64,000 bases of DNA. Origin: Streptomyces sp. NRRL S-340. Lineage in GTDB: Bacteria; Actinomycetota; Actinomycetes; Streptomycetales; Streptomycetaceae. Positions 40,451-50,961 of the stretch are shown in pieces; within the stretch, counting starts at the first letter, position 1; each line of letters starts with the position of its first letter. Location of the stretch: assembly GCF_000720185.1 (NCBI RefSeq), contig NZ_JOIY01000011.1:97243-161242 (forward strand), read 5' to 3'. Position numbers and translations under genes: made by a program. Under the pieces are notes generated by a model that saw only the letters and a program-made list of their open reading frames with translations, was not told the origin of the DNA and ran no database searches.

Positions 40451-41805
40451 CCGACCACGACACCGACCCGGAGCGGACCTTCGCCGCGCTGCCTCCCGCG
40501 CAGGGACGCGGATTCGCGCAGACCTGGTGGGGTCACGCCTGGCTGAAGGCGCTGGAGGACACGGCGCTGGACGGACAGCAGGTGCGGACCGGACGGCGCC
40601 TCGCCCGCTCGGGAGCGGTGGGCGCGGTGTCGGTGCGCCCCGGCCGCATCACCGCCGTCGTGCACGACCGGGACCGCACGGCGCACCGTGCGGACGTCCT
40701 GCTGGAGCGGTTGTCCGACGCCCAGTGGGCCCGGTTCCTCGACCTGGCCGTGGAACGGTCCGGGCACCTGGCGGCCCTGCTCGACCGCGACCTGCCTCCC
40801 CATCTCGTCGAGGACGCCTCGGCCGCCGGCATCGAGCTGCTGCCGGGGATCGGCGACCTGGAACCGCGGTGCGACTGCGAGGCCTGGGACCACTGCGGGC
40901 ACACGAGCGCGCTGTGCCACCTCGTGGCCCGCCTCCTGGACCAGGATCCTTTCGTGCTGCTGCTGATGCGCGGCTGCGACGAGCGCACCCTGTTCGGCGA
41001 GCTGCGCGCGCGGGACGCCGCGCGGGACGAGGCACCGAGCGCGCCGGAGGGCGTGGACGCAGCGGCGGCCTACGCACCGGGACGCACCCTGCCGGCGTTG
41101 CCGCCTCCGCCCGGGCCCCTGGCCGGACCGGGCCTGCCGCCGTCGCTCGGCACCGACGCGGCACCGCCGCCCGGGGTCGACCCGGCCGCCCTGGAGTTCC
41201 TGGCCGCGCACACCGCGGCCACGGCTCACAGGTGGCTCGTCGGGGTACGGGAGGCCGCGCCCCCCGGCTATCCGGCGGACGACGGCCTCACGGCCGCGCA
41301 GGACGCCGTGCGCCTTGCCGCGGGCCGGTGGGAGGGCATCGACGGCACCGGCCACCCCGGGGGCGCGGACGACGTCCTGCTGGACCGGCTGGCAAAGGGC
41401 TCGGGACGGAGCAGGGCACAGCTCGCGCGGGCCGTGCGGGCCTGGCTCGCGGGCGGCGCCGCCGGGCTGTCCGTGCTGGAGGAGGAGTGGACCCCCGACG
41501 GCGAGGCACAGGCCCGCGCGCGTGCCGCACTGACGTCGGCCTGGGAGGAGGACCGGCCCTCGCTGCGGGCCACGGGCAACCGGTGGACCGTCGTCGGTAC
41601 GGCCCACCAGCTCCGGCTCGGCCAGGACGGCCGTTGGTGGCCCTTCCACAAGGAGAACGGCCACTGGGAGCCGGCCGGCGCCGCCGCCCAGGACCCTGCC
41701 ACCGCACTCGCCACCGCACAGGGCACCCCCGCGGGGGACACGCCGCCGCAGGACGCGGCAGCACAGGAGACCACCGCACCGGACCCCGCCCTGGAAGGCC
41801 CCTGA
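40447..41805 (+). CDS. SWIM zinc-finger protein paired with SNF2 helicase
   Basis: 452 residues. Start overlaps the SNF2 stop by 4 nt. N-terminal block FAQTWWGHAWLKALEDTALDGQQVRTGRRLARSGAVGAVSVRPG leads to the SWIM motif CDCEAWDHCGHTSALCH at about 139-155 (CxC ... CxH). The C-terminal half contains RWEGIDGTGHPGGADDVLLDRLAKGSG and a RWTVVGTAHQLRLGQDGRWWPFHKENGHWEP block, then a disordered tail. SWIM domains bind DNA or protein; the SNF2-SWIM pair is a recurrent actinobacterial two-gene unit, role unknown. Confidence 0.9.
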   Translation: MTDHDTDPERTFAALPPAQGRGFAQTWWGHAWLKALEDTALDGQQVRTGRRLARSGAVGAVSVRPGRITAVVHDRDRTAHRADVLLERLSDAQWARFLDLAVERSGHLAALLDRDLPPHLVEDASAAGIELLPGIGDLEPRCDCEAWDHCGHTSALCHLVARLLDQDPFVLLLMRGCDERTLFGELRARDAARDEAPSAPEGVDAAAAYAPGRTLPALPPPPGPLAGPGLPPSLGTDAAPPPGVDPAALEFLAAHTAATAHRWLVGVREAAPPGYPADDGLTAAQDAVRLAAGRWEGIDGTGHPGGADDVLLDRLAKGSGRSRAQLARAVRAWLAGGAAGLSVLEEEWTPDGEAQARARAALTSAWEEDRPSLRATGNRWTVVGTAHQLRLGQDGRWWPFHKENGHWEPAGAAAQDPATALATAQGTPAGDTPPQDAAAQETTAPDPALEGP

Positions 41806-42094
41806 CCACGCGCCCCGACCGCGTGAAGGGCCGGCACCGCGCGTGCGTCGCCCGAGCCGGCACGTGCCCGCCTGAGACAGCCCGGTCCGGCGCAGTAGGG
41901 GTTGGTCGCGGGGGCTGATGCGGGGGGCCGTGCCGTCCGGGGCAGGGGATGCCCCTTCCCCGGACGGCGGCGCGCCCGGCCGTCCCCAGGCCGACCGCCC
42001 GCGGACGCCCGTCGTTCACCCGCCCGTCGGCGGCCGTTGCACGTGTGGCCCGACGCTGGCCGCAGTCAGCGCACTTGTGTTCCCAGGAGGCCCG

Positions 42095-43468
42095 ATGTCC
42101 TCGCACGCCCCCGGCCGGCGGCGCGTCCACCGTTCTCTCGCGGCGGGGCTCCCGCTCGCCCTGCTCGCCGCGCTCGCCGCCGCCGGCACGGCAGCGGCCA
42201 CCCCCGCCGGCGCTGCCGGGGCCGCGCGGACGGACCGCACCGGCGACGCCCGCGTGATCCGCACGGCGACGCTCCCGGACATCCCGCTCGGCGCGTTCAG
42301 CAACGGACTGCTGCCCGGCACGGTGGACGACGACCGGGGCGTGGACCTGGGTGGCATCGGCAGCGACATCTACCCGGCTGGCCGCAAGGGCGAGTTCTGG
42401 ACCGTCACCGACCGCGGGCCCAACGGCCAGATCAAGGTGGCCGGAAAGAAGCGCCGTACGTTCCCCGTGCCGGGCTTCGACCCGGCGATCGTGAAGATCC
42501 GCGTGTCGGGCGACAAGGTGCGGGTGCTGGACGCGATCCCCCTGACGACAGCCTCCGGCAGGGCGGTCACCGGCCTGCCCGACCAGGCGGGCCGCGACGA
42601 GGCGCCGTACTCCTACGACGCCCGGACAGCGCTGGCGTACGACCCGGACGGTCTGGACACCGAGGGCATCGTCCGGGCGGCGGACGGCTCGTTCTGGCTC
42701 GTCGACGAGTACGGACCCTCCCTCGTCCACGTCTCCGCGCGCGGGAGGGTGCTCACGCGTTACGTGCCCGAGGGACTGGGCCTGACCGGCGCGGACTACC
42801 CGGTGGTGGAGGCACTGCCGTCCGTCCTCCTGCACCGGAAGACGAACCGCGGCTTCGAGGGTCTGGCGCAACTGCCGGGCGGTGACCTGGTGATGGCCCT
42901 GCAGAGCCCGCTGTCGCTGCCCGACGCGGACGCGGGCGACGCCTCGCGCACGACCCGGCTGCTGCGCTTCTCGCCCGGCGAGCGGGCGGTCACCGCCGAG
43001 TACGCGTACCGCTTCGACCCGGTGGACGTGGTCGATCCCGGCGAGGACGACACCTCCGAGCTGAAGATCTCCTCAGTGGTCGCGGTGGGCCCCGACCGGC
43101 TGCTGGTGGAGGAGCGCACCGACAGGACGGCGCGGCTGCACCTGGTGCGGCTGGAGCGCCGGGCGGACATCCTCGGCGGCCGGTGGGACGACGACACCGC
43201 CTCGCCGTCTCTTGAACAGCTCGACGACCCGGCGGCGGCCGGTGTGCCGGTGCTGCGCAAGCGGCTGGTCGTGGACCTGGGCGGGGTCCCCGGGGTGCCG
43301 GGGAAGATCGAGGGGGTCGCGCGCGTGGACGACCGGACGCTCGCCCTCGTCAACGACAACGACTTCGGGATGACGGACGGCGCGGAGGCGTTCGACGCGC
43401 GGGGGCGTCTGGTGGACAGCGGTGTCGAGACGACGGTGACCTACGTGCGGCTGCCGCACCGCATCTGA
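42095..43468 (+). CDS. Secreted esterase-like phytase family protein
   Basis: 457 residues. Sec signal with RRRVHRSLAAGLPLALLAALAAAGTAAATPAG. The mature protein is a beta-propeller-like phytase-like esterase: GVDLGGIGSDIYPAGRKGEFWTVTDRGPNGQI, TEGIVRAADGSFWLVDEYGPSLVHVS, NRGFEGLAQLPGGDLVMALQSPL, SSVVAVGPDRLLVEERTD and LALVNDNDFGMTDGAE are typical blocks. Acts outside the cell, probably on a phosphorylated or ester substrate. CCAGGAGG before ATG 42095. Confidence 0.88.
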   Translation: MSSHAPGRRRVHRSLAAGLPLALLAALAAAGTAAATPAGAAGAARTDRTGDARVIRTATLPDIPLGAFSNGLLPGTVDDDRGVDLGGIGSDIYPAGRKGEFWTVTDRGPNGQIKVAGKKRRTFPVPGFDPAIVKIRVSGDKVRVLDAIPLTTASGRAVTGLPDQAGRDEAPYSYDARTALAYDPDGLDTEGIVRAADGSFWLVDEYGPSLVHVSARGRVLTRYVPEGLGLTGADYPVVEALPSVLLHRKTNRGFEGLAQLPGGDLVMALQSPLSLPDADAGDASRTTRLLRFSPGERAVTAEYAYRFDPVDVVDPGEDDTSELKISSVVAVGPDRLLVEERTDRTARLHLVRLERRADILGGRWDDDTASPSLEQLDDPAAAGVPVLRKRLVVDLGGVPGVPGKIEGVARVDDRTLALVNDNDFGMTDGAEAFDARGRLVDSGVETTVTYVRLPHRI

Positions 43469-43476
43469 GGCCGCGT

Positions 43477-43516
43477 CGCCGGGTGGGGTGCACGCGCGCG
43501 TGCACCCCACCCGGCG
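43477..43516. terminator. Perfect 20-bp-arm palindrome, bidirectional terminator
   Basis: CGCCGGGTGGGGTGCACGCG is followed at once by its exact reverse complement, giving a 40-nt hairpin with no loop spacer. It lies 8 bp after the phytase-like gene stop and 7 bp before the xylA stop on the opposite strand, so it can end both transcripts. Confidence 0.8.
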
Positions 43517-43523
43517 TCCCGGC

Positions 43524-44745
<1,222 letters not shown>

Positions 44746-44871
44746 ATGCCGACGCGTCCCCGGGAAGGGACAACGGGGCGCCGACCGGTCCGCAGCGGCC
44801 GGATCAGCCCCCGGCGCAGCAGGAAAACCGCAGGTCAGACCTCCATGAGCCGCGAAAAAAGAGGAGAGCCG

Positions 44872-46320
44872 ATGTCAGCAGCCGAGGGTCCGCTCGTCGT
44901 CGGTGTGGACTCGTCCACCCAGTCCACCAAGGCGCTCGTCGTCGACGCGGCCACCGGTCGGGTCGTGGCGAGCGGCCAGGCACCGCACACGGTCTCCACC
45001 GGAGCCGGCCGGGAGAGCGACCCGCGCCAGTGGTGGGAGGCGCTGGTCGCGGCGCTGCACCAGTGCGGGGACGCGGCGCACGAGGCCTCCGCCGTGTCGA
45101 TCGGCGGCCAGCAGCACGGGCTCGTCACCCTGGACGCGCACGGGGACCCCGTACGGCCCGCCCTGCTGTGGAACGACGTGCGCTCGGCCCCGCAGGCGCG
45201 CCGGCTGGTGGCCGAGCTGGGCGGCCCGAAGGCCTGGTCGGACCGTACGGGCAGCGTGCCGGGCGCGTCCTTCACGGTCACCAAATGGGCCTGGCTCGCC
45301 GAGCACGAGCCGCAGGCGGCTCGGTCGGTGGCGGCCGTGCGCCTGCCGCACGACTACCTGACCGAGCGGCTGACCGGCCAGGGCACCACCGACCGCGGTG
45401 ACGCCTCGGGGACGGGCTGGTGGGCGTCCGCCGACGAGGCGTACGACGAGGAGATCCTCACCCGGGTCGGCCTCGACCCCGCTCTGCTGCCCCGGGTGGT
45501 GCGCCCGGGGGAAGTGGCCGGGACGGTGCGCGACATCCACGACCTGCCGTTCTCCAAGGGCACCCTGGTGGCGCCCGGCACCGGGGACAACGCCGCCGCG
45601 GCGCTCGGCCTCGGGCTGCGCCCGGGCACCCCGGTCCTCAGCCTCGGTACGTCGGGCACGGTCTACGCGGTCTCCGAGCACCGCCCCGCCGACCCTTCCG
45701 GCACGGTGGCGGGCTTCGCCGACGCGCGCGGCGACTGGCTGCCGCTGGCCTGCACCCTCAACTGCACGCTCGCCGTCGACCGGATCGCCACGCTGCTGGG
45801 GCTCGACCGCGAGGCCGTCGAGCCCGGCGCCGGCGGCGTCACCCTGCTTCCCTACCTCGACGGCGAACGCACCCCCGACCTGCCGAACGCCTCCGGCCTG
45901 CTGCACGGGCTGCGCCACGACACGACCGCCGGACAGCTGCTGCAGGCCGCCTACGACGGGGCCGTCCACTCCCTGCTCGGCGCGCTGGACCTGGTGCTGG
46001 ACCGGGACGCCGACCGCACCACCCCCCTGGTCCTGATCGGCGGGGGCGCCCGGGGCACGGCGTGGCAGCAGACCGTACGCCGGCTCTCGGGGCGCCCGGT
46101 GCGCATCCCCGAGGCCAGGGAACTGGTCGCGCTGGGGGCCGCGGCCCAGGCGGCCGGGCTGCTGACCGGTGAGGACCCGGCCGCGGTGGCCCGCCGCTGG
46201 AGGACGGCCGACGGGCCGGTGCTCGACCCGGTGGAGCGGGACGAGGCGACGCTGGAGAGGATCTCCGGGGTACTCTCCGACGCGGCGCCGCTGCTGGAGC
46301 GGGGGACGCGGGAGCACTGA
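44872..46320 (+). CDS. xylB: Xylulokinase
   Basis: 482 residues, FGGY carbohydrate kinase. N-terminal phosphate-binding VVGVDSSTQSTKALVVD, SIGGQQHGLVTLD, PALLWNDVRS, LPHDYLTERLTG, TDRGDASGTGWW, and in the C-terminal domain GTGDNAAAALGLGL, LSLGTSGTVYAVS and LIGGGARGTAWQQTVRRL with the ATP-binding loop. Phosphorylates D-xylulose to xylulose 5-phosphate for the pentose phosphate pathway. GAGGAGAG before ATG 44872. Followed by the ROK regulator 74 bp later. Confidence 0.96.
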   Translation: MSAAEGPLVVGVDSSTQSTKALVVDAATGRVVASGQAPHTVSTGAGRESDPRQWWEALVAALHQCGDAAHEASAVSIGGQQHGLVTLDAHGDPVRPALLWNDVRSAPQARRLVAELGGPKAWSDRTGSVPGASFTVTKWAWLAEHEPQAARSVAAVRLPHDYLTERLTGQGTTDRGDASGTGWWASADEAYDEEILTRVGLDPALLPRVVRPGEVAGTVRDIHDLPFSKGTLVAPGTGDNAAAALGLGLRPGTPVLSLGTSGTVYAVSEHRPADPSGTVAGFADARGDWLPLACTLNCTLAVDRIATLLGLDREAVEPGAGGVTLLPYLDGERTPDLPNASGLLHGLRHDTTAGQLLQAAYDGAVHSLLGALDLVLDRDADRTTPLVLIGGGARGTAWQQTVRRLSGRPVRIPEARELVALGAAAQAAGLLTGEDPAAVARRWRTADGPVLDPVERDEATLERISGVLSDAAPLLERGTREH

Positions 46321-46394
46321 CAGGACCGGCGGGGCCGCGGCCGGGCACGACCGTGCGGCCCCGCCGCCGTACACCGACCGAGGACGACGCAGGC

Positions 46395-47603
46395 ATGACC
46401 GCACCGCTGAACGAGCCCCGCCCGACCGGTCCGGGACGTGCGCTGTCCGACACCCAGCAGGGCATGCGCCGCCGCAACCTCGCCCGGGTCCTGCACACCG
46501 TCAGCGCCGAGGGGCCGCTGTCGCGGGCCGCGGTCGCCTCGCGCATCGGGCTCACCCGTGCGGCGGTGTCGACGCTGGTCGACGAACTCGTCCGCTCGGG
46601 GCTCCTGGAGGAACTGGGGCCCGAGCGGCCCGGCCGGGTGGGCCGCCCCGGTTCGGCGCTCGCCGTCAGCGGACGCGGACCGGCCGGGATCGGGGCGGAG
46701 GTCGGCGTGGACCACCTCGCGGCCTGCGTGGTCGACCTGCGCGGGACGGTCCGGGCACGGGCCGTACGGCACGGCACGAACCGGGGACGCGCCCCGGAAC
46801 CGGTGGCCGAGGACCTCACCGCGCTCATATCCCAGGTCGTCGCCGAGGCGGAGGAGCAGGGTCTGTGGCCGGCGGGAGTCGCCGTCGCCGTGCCGGGCCT
46901 GGTCGCGCGGGACGGCCGCACCGTCGTCCGGGCCCCCAACCTGGACTGGCGCGACACCGACCTCGGCACCCTGCTGCCCGGCGCCTACCCCCTGACGGTG
47001 GACAACGAGGCGAACTTCGGCGCCCTGGCCGAACTCTGGCTCGGCGTGGACACGCCGCCGGACTTCCTGCACGTGTCCGCGGAGATCGGCATCGGCGCGG
47101 CGCTGGTGGTCGACGGCCGGCTGCTGCGCGGCACCCGCGGCTTCGCCGGCGAACTGGGGCATGTCCCGGTCGAGCCGGAGGGACCCGCGTGCCCGTGCGG
47201 CGGCCGGGGCTGCCTGGAGCAGTACGCGGGCGAGGAGGCCGTGCTGCGGGCCGCCGGGATGGCGGCGGGCGAGGGCCGGGTCGGGCTGCTCGCCACCCGC
47301 GCCGCCGCGGGGGACGAGGACGTACGGCGGGCCCTGCACGACGCCGGAAGGGCGCTCGGTGTGGCCCTGACCGGCGCGGTCAACCTCCTCGACCCCCGGT
47401 CCGTCGTGCTCGGCGGGGCGCTGGCCGGGCTCGCTCCCTGGCTGCTGCCCGCGCTGGAGACCGAACTGGACCGGCGCACCGCGGGACCGGCCTGCCCGGT
47501 GACCGTCTCACGGTTCGGCCCCGAGGGCCCGCTGCTCGGCGCCGCGCACTCGGTGGTCCGAGCCGTTCTCGACGACCCGGCGGCAGTGGCCGAACGCGCC
47601 TGA
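46395..47603 (+). CDS. xylR: ROK-family xylose repressor-like regulator
   Basis: 402 residues. N-terminal winged helix-turn-helix: SRAAVASRIGLTRAAVSTLVDELVRSGLLEELG (about 40-75). ROK sugar-kinase-like domain after about 95: GIGAEVGVDHLAACVVDLRG, VAVPGLVARDGRTVVRAPNLDW, VDNEANFGALAELWLG, GELGHVPVEPEGPACPCGGRGCLEQYAG, which includes the zinc-binding HxxxC-type block with C-x-C-x4-C. Placed after xylB and opposite xylA, it is the expected xylose-responsive repressor of both; the symbol rests on context. ATG 46395. Confidence 0.9.
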   Translation: MTAPLNEPRPTGPGRALSDTQQGMRRRNLARVLHTVSAEGPLSRAAVASRIGLTRAAVSTLVDELVRSGLLEELGPERPGRVGRPGSALAVSGRGPAGIGAEVGVDHLAACVVDLRGTVRARAVRHGTNRGRAPEPVAEDLTALISQVVAEAEEQGLWPAGVAVAVPGLVARDGRTVVRAPNLDWRDTDLGTLLPGAYPLTVDNEANFGALAELWLGVDTPPDFLHVSAEIGIGAALVVDGRLLRGTRGFAGELGHVPVEPEGPACPCGGRGCLEQYAGEEAVLRAAGMAAGEGRVGLLATRAAAGDEDVRRALHDAGRALGVALTGAVNLLDPRSVVLGGALAGLAPWLLPALETELDRRTAGPACPVTVSRFGPEGPLLGAAHSVVRAVLDDPAAVAERA

Positions 47604-47984
47604 AACCCGGCGCAGTTCACTCGTCCGAGTGGTGGCGTTGTCCACAATTCACCTCCCGTCCACGGATCCTTGCCGGGCTCTTCTGCCCAACCCCTGCGCG
47701 CCGTACCGTGATTCACGCGAGGCGCCGCCCGCGGGCACACGACGGCGACCCGCACCCACCCGGTCGCACCACCGCCACCGAGGTGTGCGACACCAACCGG
47801 ACACGCGGCCGGGCTCCGCACGGAGCGCCCGGCTGTGCGCGAGACTCACCGCCACCGGCGGACACACCCCCACGAAACCGCACGGACTTCTACGGAACGC
47901 GAACCTCCTCGGAACACGGACCTCCACGAAGAACGAGCCCCCGAGACAAGCGGGACTCCCCCCACACGAGAAAGGTCGTCGCCC
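47604..47984. other. 381-bp intergenic region with A/C-rich leader
   Basis: No gene is supported. It begins with a small palindrome CACTCG-TC-CGAGTG after the xylR stop and a TTGTCCACAATTCACC stretch that may be promoter sequence. The last about 120 bp are A/C-rich with short repeats (CGGAACACGG, CCTCCACGAAG, CACGAGAAAGG) and lead to GAAAGG before the amidase ATG. This resembles the unstructured leader in front of the SRPBCC gene at 520. Confidence 0.5.
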
Positions 47985-48590
47985 ATGGACCGGGCAGGAT
48001 CCCAGCCCAGCCGACGGCGCCTCCTGAAGGGCGCCGCCCTCGCCGCCGTCCCCGCCGCCCTGCTCCCCGCCGCCCGCGCCACCGCGCGCCCCCGTCCCCT
48101 GGCCGCCGACTACCCGCCCACCGACTGGCAGCCCGCCTCGAGTTCCAACTACACGGCGTCCGACCGGCCCACCAGCTACTCCCTCGACCGGGTGATCATC
48201 CACGTCACCCAGGAGACCTACGCCAACACCCTGGCCATCTTCCAGAACCCGCAGAAGAAGGTGTCCGCGCACTACCTGGTCCGGTCCGCCGACGGACACA
48301 TCGCCCAGTGCGTCCGCGAATCGGACATCGCCTGGCACGCGGGCAACTGGGACTACAACACCCACAGCATCGGCATCGAACACGAAGGGTGGGTGGACAG
48401 ACCGGCGTACTTCACCGACGCACTCTACGAGCAGTCGGCCCGGCTCACCTCGGCGATCTGCGACCGGTACGGGATCCCCAAGGACCGCACGCACATCATC
48501 GGGCACTACGAGGTGCCGGGCACGGACCACACCGATCCCGGGCCGAACTGGGACTGGGTCCGTTACCTGAGAATGGTCAACTTCGACTGA
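47985..48590 (+). CDS. Tat-exported N-acetylmuramoyl-L-alanine amidase (PGRP/Amidase_2)
   Basis: 201 residues. Twin-arginine signal SRRRLLKGAALAAVPAALLPAARA at the N terminus, so it is exported folded. The amidase domain (about 60-195) has the zinc ligands: His in RVIIHVTQET, and His and Asp-region in HIIGHYEVPGTDHTDPGPNWDW, plus SAHYLVRSADGHIAQCV, IAWHAGNWDYNTHSIGIEHEGW. Cleaves the lactyl-L-Ala bond in peptidoglycan. ATG 47985 with GAAAGG upstream. Confidence 0.93.
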   Translation: MDRAGSQPSRRRLLKGAALAAVPAALLPAARATARPRPLAADYPPTDWQPASSSNYTASDRPTSYSLDRVIIHVTQETYANTLAIFQNPQKKVSAHYLVRSADGHIAQCVRESDIAWHAGNWDYNTHSIGIEHEGWVDRPAYFTDALYEQSARLTSAICDRYGIPKDRTHIIGHYEVPGTDHTDPGPNWDWVRYLRMVNFD

Positions 48591-48617
48591 CCGGGGCCGT
48601 CCGCCCGCCCGCGCGGC

Positions 48618-48645
48618 GCCCGGCCCGCGCGCGGCCGCGCCGGGC
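48618..48645. terminator. GC-rich hairpin after amidase gene
   Basis: Arms GCCCGGC (48618-48624) and GCCGGGC (48639-48645) with a GC-only 14-nt loop, 28 bp after the amidase stop. Plausible intrinsic terminator without a T-tract, as is common in Streptomyces; the weight is modest because of base composition. Confidence 0.35.
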
Positions 48646-48766
48646 CACCCGCGCGCTGCGCGTGCGGCGGGCCCCCGGGCGGAGCACGCTGGAAGCCCGC
48701 ACCCTCGGGGCATGCCGCCGGCGTGCGGCGCGAGCGGACGGACCGGCGCGGCCGAAGGAGGTCCCA

Positions 48767-50851
48767 GTGGCGCACGGCGATCCCGGACGGACCGTGGACG
48801 AGACCTCGGCAGCCATGCTGGAGGCGCTCTTCACCGGCTCACCGGTCGGACTCCATCTGCTGGACCCCGAGCTGCGGGTGGTGCGGCTGACCACCGGGGC
48901 GACCGCCGTGCGGGGAAAGTCCGCCGGTGATCCGACCGGGCGGCCGATGCGCGAGGTCTACCGCATGGTCGAGGACAACGGCATGGAGGCCGCGCTGCGT
49001 GAGGTGCTGAAGACCGGCGAGCCCCTGCGGCAGCGGCTGGTGCGGGCGCGTGTCGAAGGGGATCCGCCCGAGGAGCGCTGCTTCGAGACGACCGCCATGC
49101 GTCTGGAGAGCCGGCGAGGGGAGGTACTGGGTGTGGCGGTCACCGCGGTCGACGTCACCGAACGCGAACGGGGACGAGCCCGCACCAGGGTCCTCGACGC
49201 CGTACGGCGCCGGGTGGGGCGGACGCTGGACCCGGTGGTGACCGGTGAGGAGCTGGTGGAGGCCGTGGTCCCGCAGTTCGCGGACATCGCGGTCGTGGAG
49301 GTGGTGGAATCGGTGATCCGGGGCGACGAGCCGCCGCCGGCCCCGCTGCCGCCGGGCACACCGCTGATGCGCACCGCCTTCCGCAGCCGCACCGCGCACC
49401 CGCCGCAGGCGCACCCGGTCGGCGACGTGCGGCGGCTGCCGGCGCCCACGCCCTTCACCCAGGCCCTGACCGACCTGCGCCCCCGGATCGTCCCGCTGCA
49501 CCCGGGGGCCGAGTGGATGCCCGCCGACCCGCCGCGCACGCACGCCATGCGCTCCGCGGACACCCATACGCTGCTGGTGGTGCCGCTGGCCCTGCGGGAC
49601 ACGGTCCTGGGCCTGGTCAGCCTGTACCGGTCGGGTGACTCGCCGCCGTTCGACACGGGTGACCGGCGGCTCGCGGTCGAGGTGGCCGCGCACACCGCCC
49701 TGTGCGTCGACAACGCCCGGCGCTTCATCCGCGAACACACCATCGCCGCCACGGTCCAGCGCCGGCTGCTGCCCCGCCGCCCCGAGTCCCACGCGTCACT
49801 GGAGACCGCCTACCTGTCGGTCACCGGCGCCGATCCCGGCGCCTGGTACGACACCATCGCCCTGTCCGGCGCCCGTACCGCGCTGGTGGTGGGGAACGTC
49901 TCGGGACGGGGGCTGAACGCGGCGGCCGGCATGGGCCAGCTGCGCACGGTGCTGAGGTCGCTGTCGGCGTTCGACCTGCCTCCCGACGAGCTGCTGGCCC
50001 GGCTGCACGACACGGCGGCCCATCTGGCCCGGGAACGGGCGAGTCTGCCGCCGGGTGATCCCCTGCGCCGGGAGGCGCTCACGGCGAACTGCGTGTACGC
50101 GGTCCATGATCCGCTGACCGGTACCTGCGTGATGGCTGCGGCCGGTGAGCTGGCGCCCCTCGTGATCCGTCCCGACCGCACCGTCAGCGTCCCCGACACA
50201 CCGGCCGGACCGCCCCTGGGCGTGGCGGAGGACTCACCGTTCGCGACCACCGAGATCGACGTGCCCGCCGGGAGCGTGCTGGTGTTCACCAGCCACCCCC
50301 TGGTCACGGCCTACCTCGCCGATTCCTGCCGGCGGCTGCGGGCCTTCTCGGACTATGCCGAGCGGCCGTTGCAGGACCTGTGCGACGCCCTCGTCTACGC
50401 CCTGCCGGACAGCCTCGGTGCGGGGGACGCCGCGGTGATCGTCGCCCGCACCCGGCCCTTCCCGCCCGGCGCGTTCGCCGACTGGCGGCTCGACGACGAC
50501 CGTGCGTCGGTGGCGACCGCCCGCGCCCGCGCCCGCGCCCAGCTCGCCGAGTGGGGCGTGGACGAGGAGACCGCCTACCAGACGCAGGTCATCGTCAGCG
50601 AACTCGTCACCAACGCGCTGCGGTACGGGAGCGCGCCGATCGAACTCCGGCTGATCCACGACCGTACGCTCACCTGCGAGGTGCGCGACGCGGGCCAGGC
50701 CGCTCCGCACCTGCGCCACGCCCGGACCGCCGACGAGGGCGGACGCGGCCTGTTCGTCGCCGCCCGGCTGGCCCGGGCCTGGGGCGTGCGGTACACGGCG
50801 GCGGGCAAGACCGTGTGGACCGAGCAGTCCCTGCCGGACGACGACCACTGA
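48767..50851 (+). CDS. PAS-GAF-SpoIIE-HATPase sensor with eroded PP2C metal sites
   Basis: 694 residues: PAS domain (about 15-130), GAF domain (about 150-325), SpoIIE-type PP2C domain (about 340-545), anti-sigma HATPase domain (about 560-690). The kinase-like C terminus is complete (IVSELVTNALRYGSAPIELRL; VRDAGQAAPHL; DEGGRGLFVAARLARAWG). In the phosphatase, the usual GGDWYD is PGAWYD, GDVSGHG is GNVSGRG, and GHPPP is AGELAP, so metal-binding Asp and His residues are replaced; only the late GDAAVIVAR is normal. Typically these proteins control sigma factors by partner switching with anti-anti-sigma proteins. GTG 48767 follows GAAGGAGG. Confidence 0.88.
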   Translation: MAHGDPGRTVDETSAAMLEALFTGSPVGLHLLDPELRVVRLTTGATAVRGKSAGDPTGRPMREVYRMVEDNGMEAALREVLKTGEPLRQRLVRARVEGDPPEERCFETTAMRLESRRGEVLGVAVTAVDVTERERGRARTRVLDAVRRRVGRTLDPVVTGEELVEAVVPQFADIAVVEVVESVIRGDEPPPAPLPPGTPLMRTAFRSRTAHPPQAHPVGDVRRLPAPTPFTQALTDLRPRIVPLHPGAEWMPADPPRTHAMRSADTHTLLVVPLALRDTVLGLVSLYRSGDSPPFDTGDRRLAVEVAAHTALCVDNARRFIREHTIAATVQRRLLPRRPESHASLETAYLSVTGADPGAWYDTIALSGARTALVVGNVSGRGLNAAAGMGQLRTVLRSLSAFDLPPDELLARLHDTAAHLARERASLPPGDPLRREALTANCVYAVHDPLTGTCVMAAAGELAPLVIRPDRTVSVPDTPAGPPLGVAEDSPFATTEIDVPAGSVLVFTSHPLVTAYLADSCRRLRAFSDYAERPLQDLCDALVYALPDSLGAGDAAVIVARTRPFPPGAFADWRLDDDRASVATARARARAQLAEWGVDEETAYQTQVIVSELVTNALRYGSAPIELRLIHDRTLTCEVRDAGQAAPHLRHARTADEGGRGLFVAARLARAWGVRYTAAGKTVWTEQSLPDDDH

Positions 50852-50961
50852 CGCGCCGCTCCGCTACGCTGACCGCGCCCCTCCGCGTGCGCGCCTGCGG
50901 TGCCCTTCCGGGGCCACCGCATCGCGGTACGCGGCCCGCCGGCGATCTCCGGAGCCGCCCG

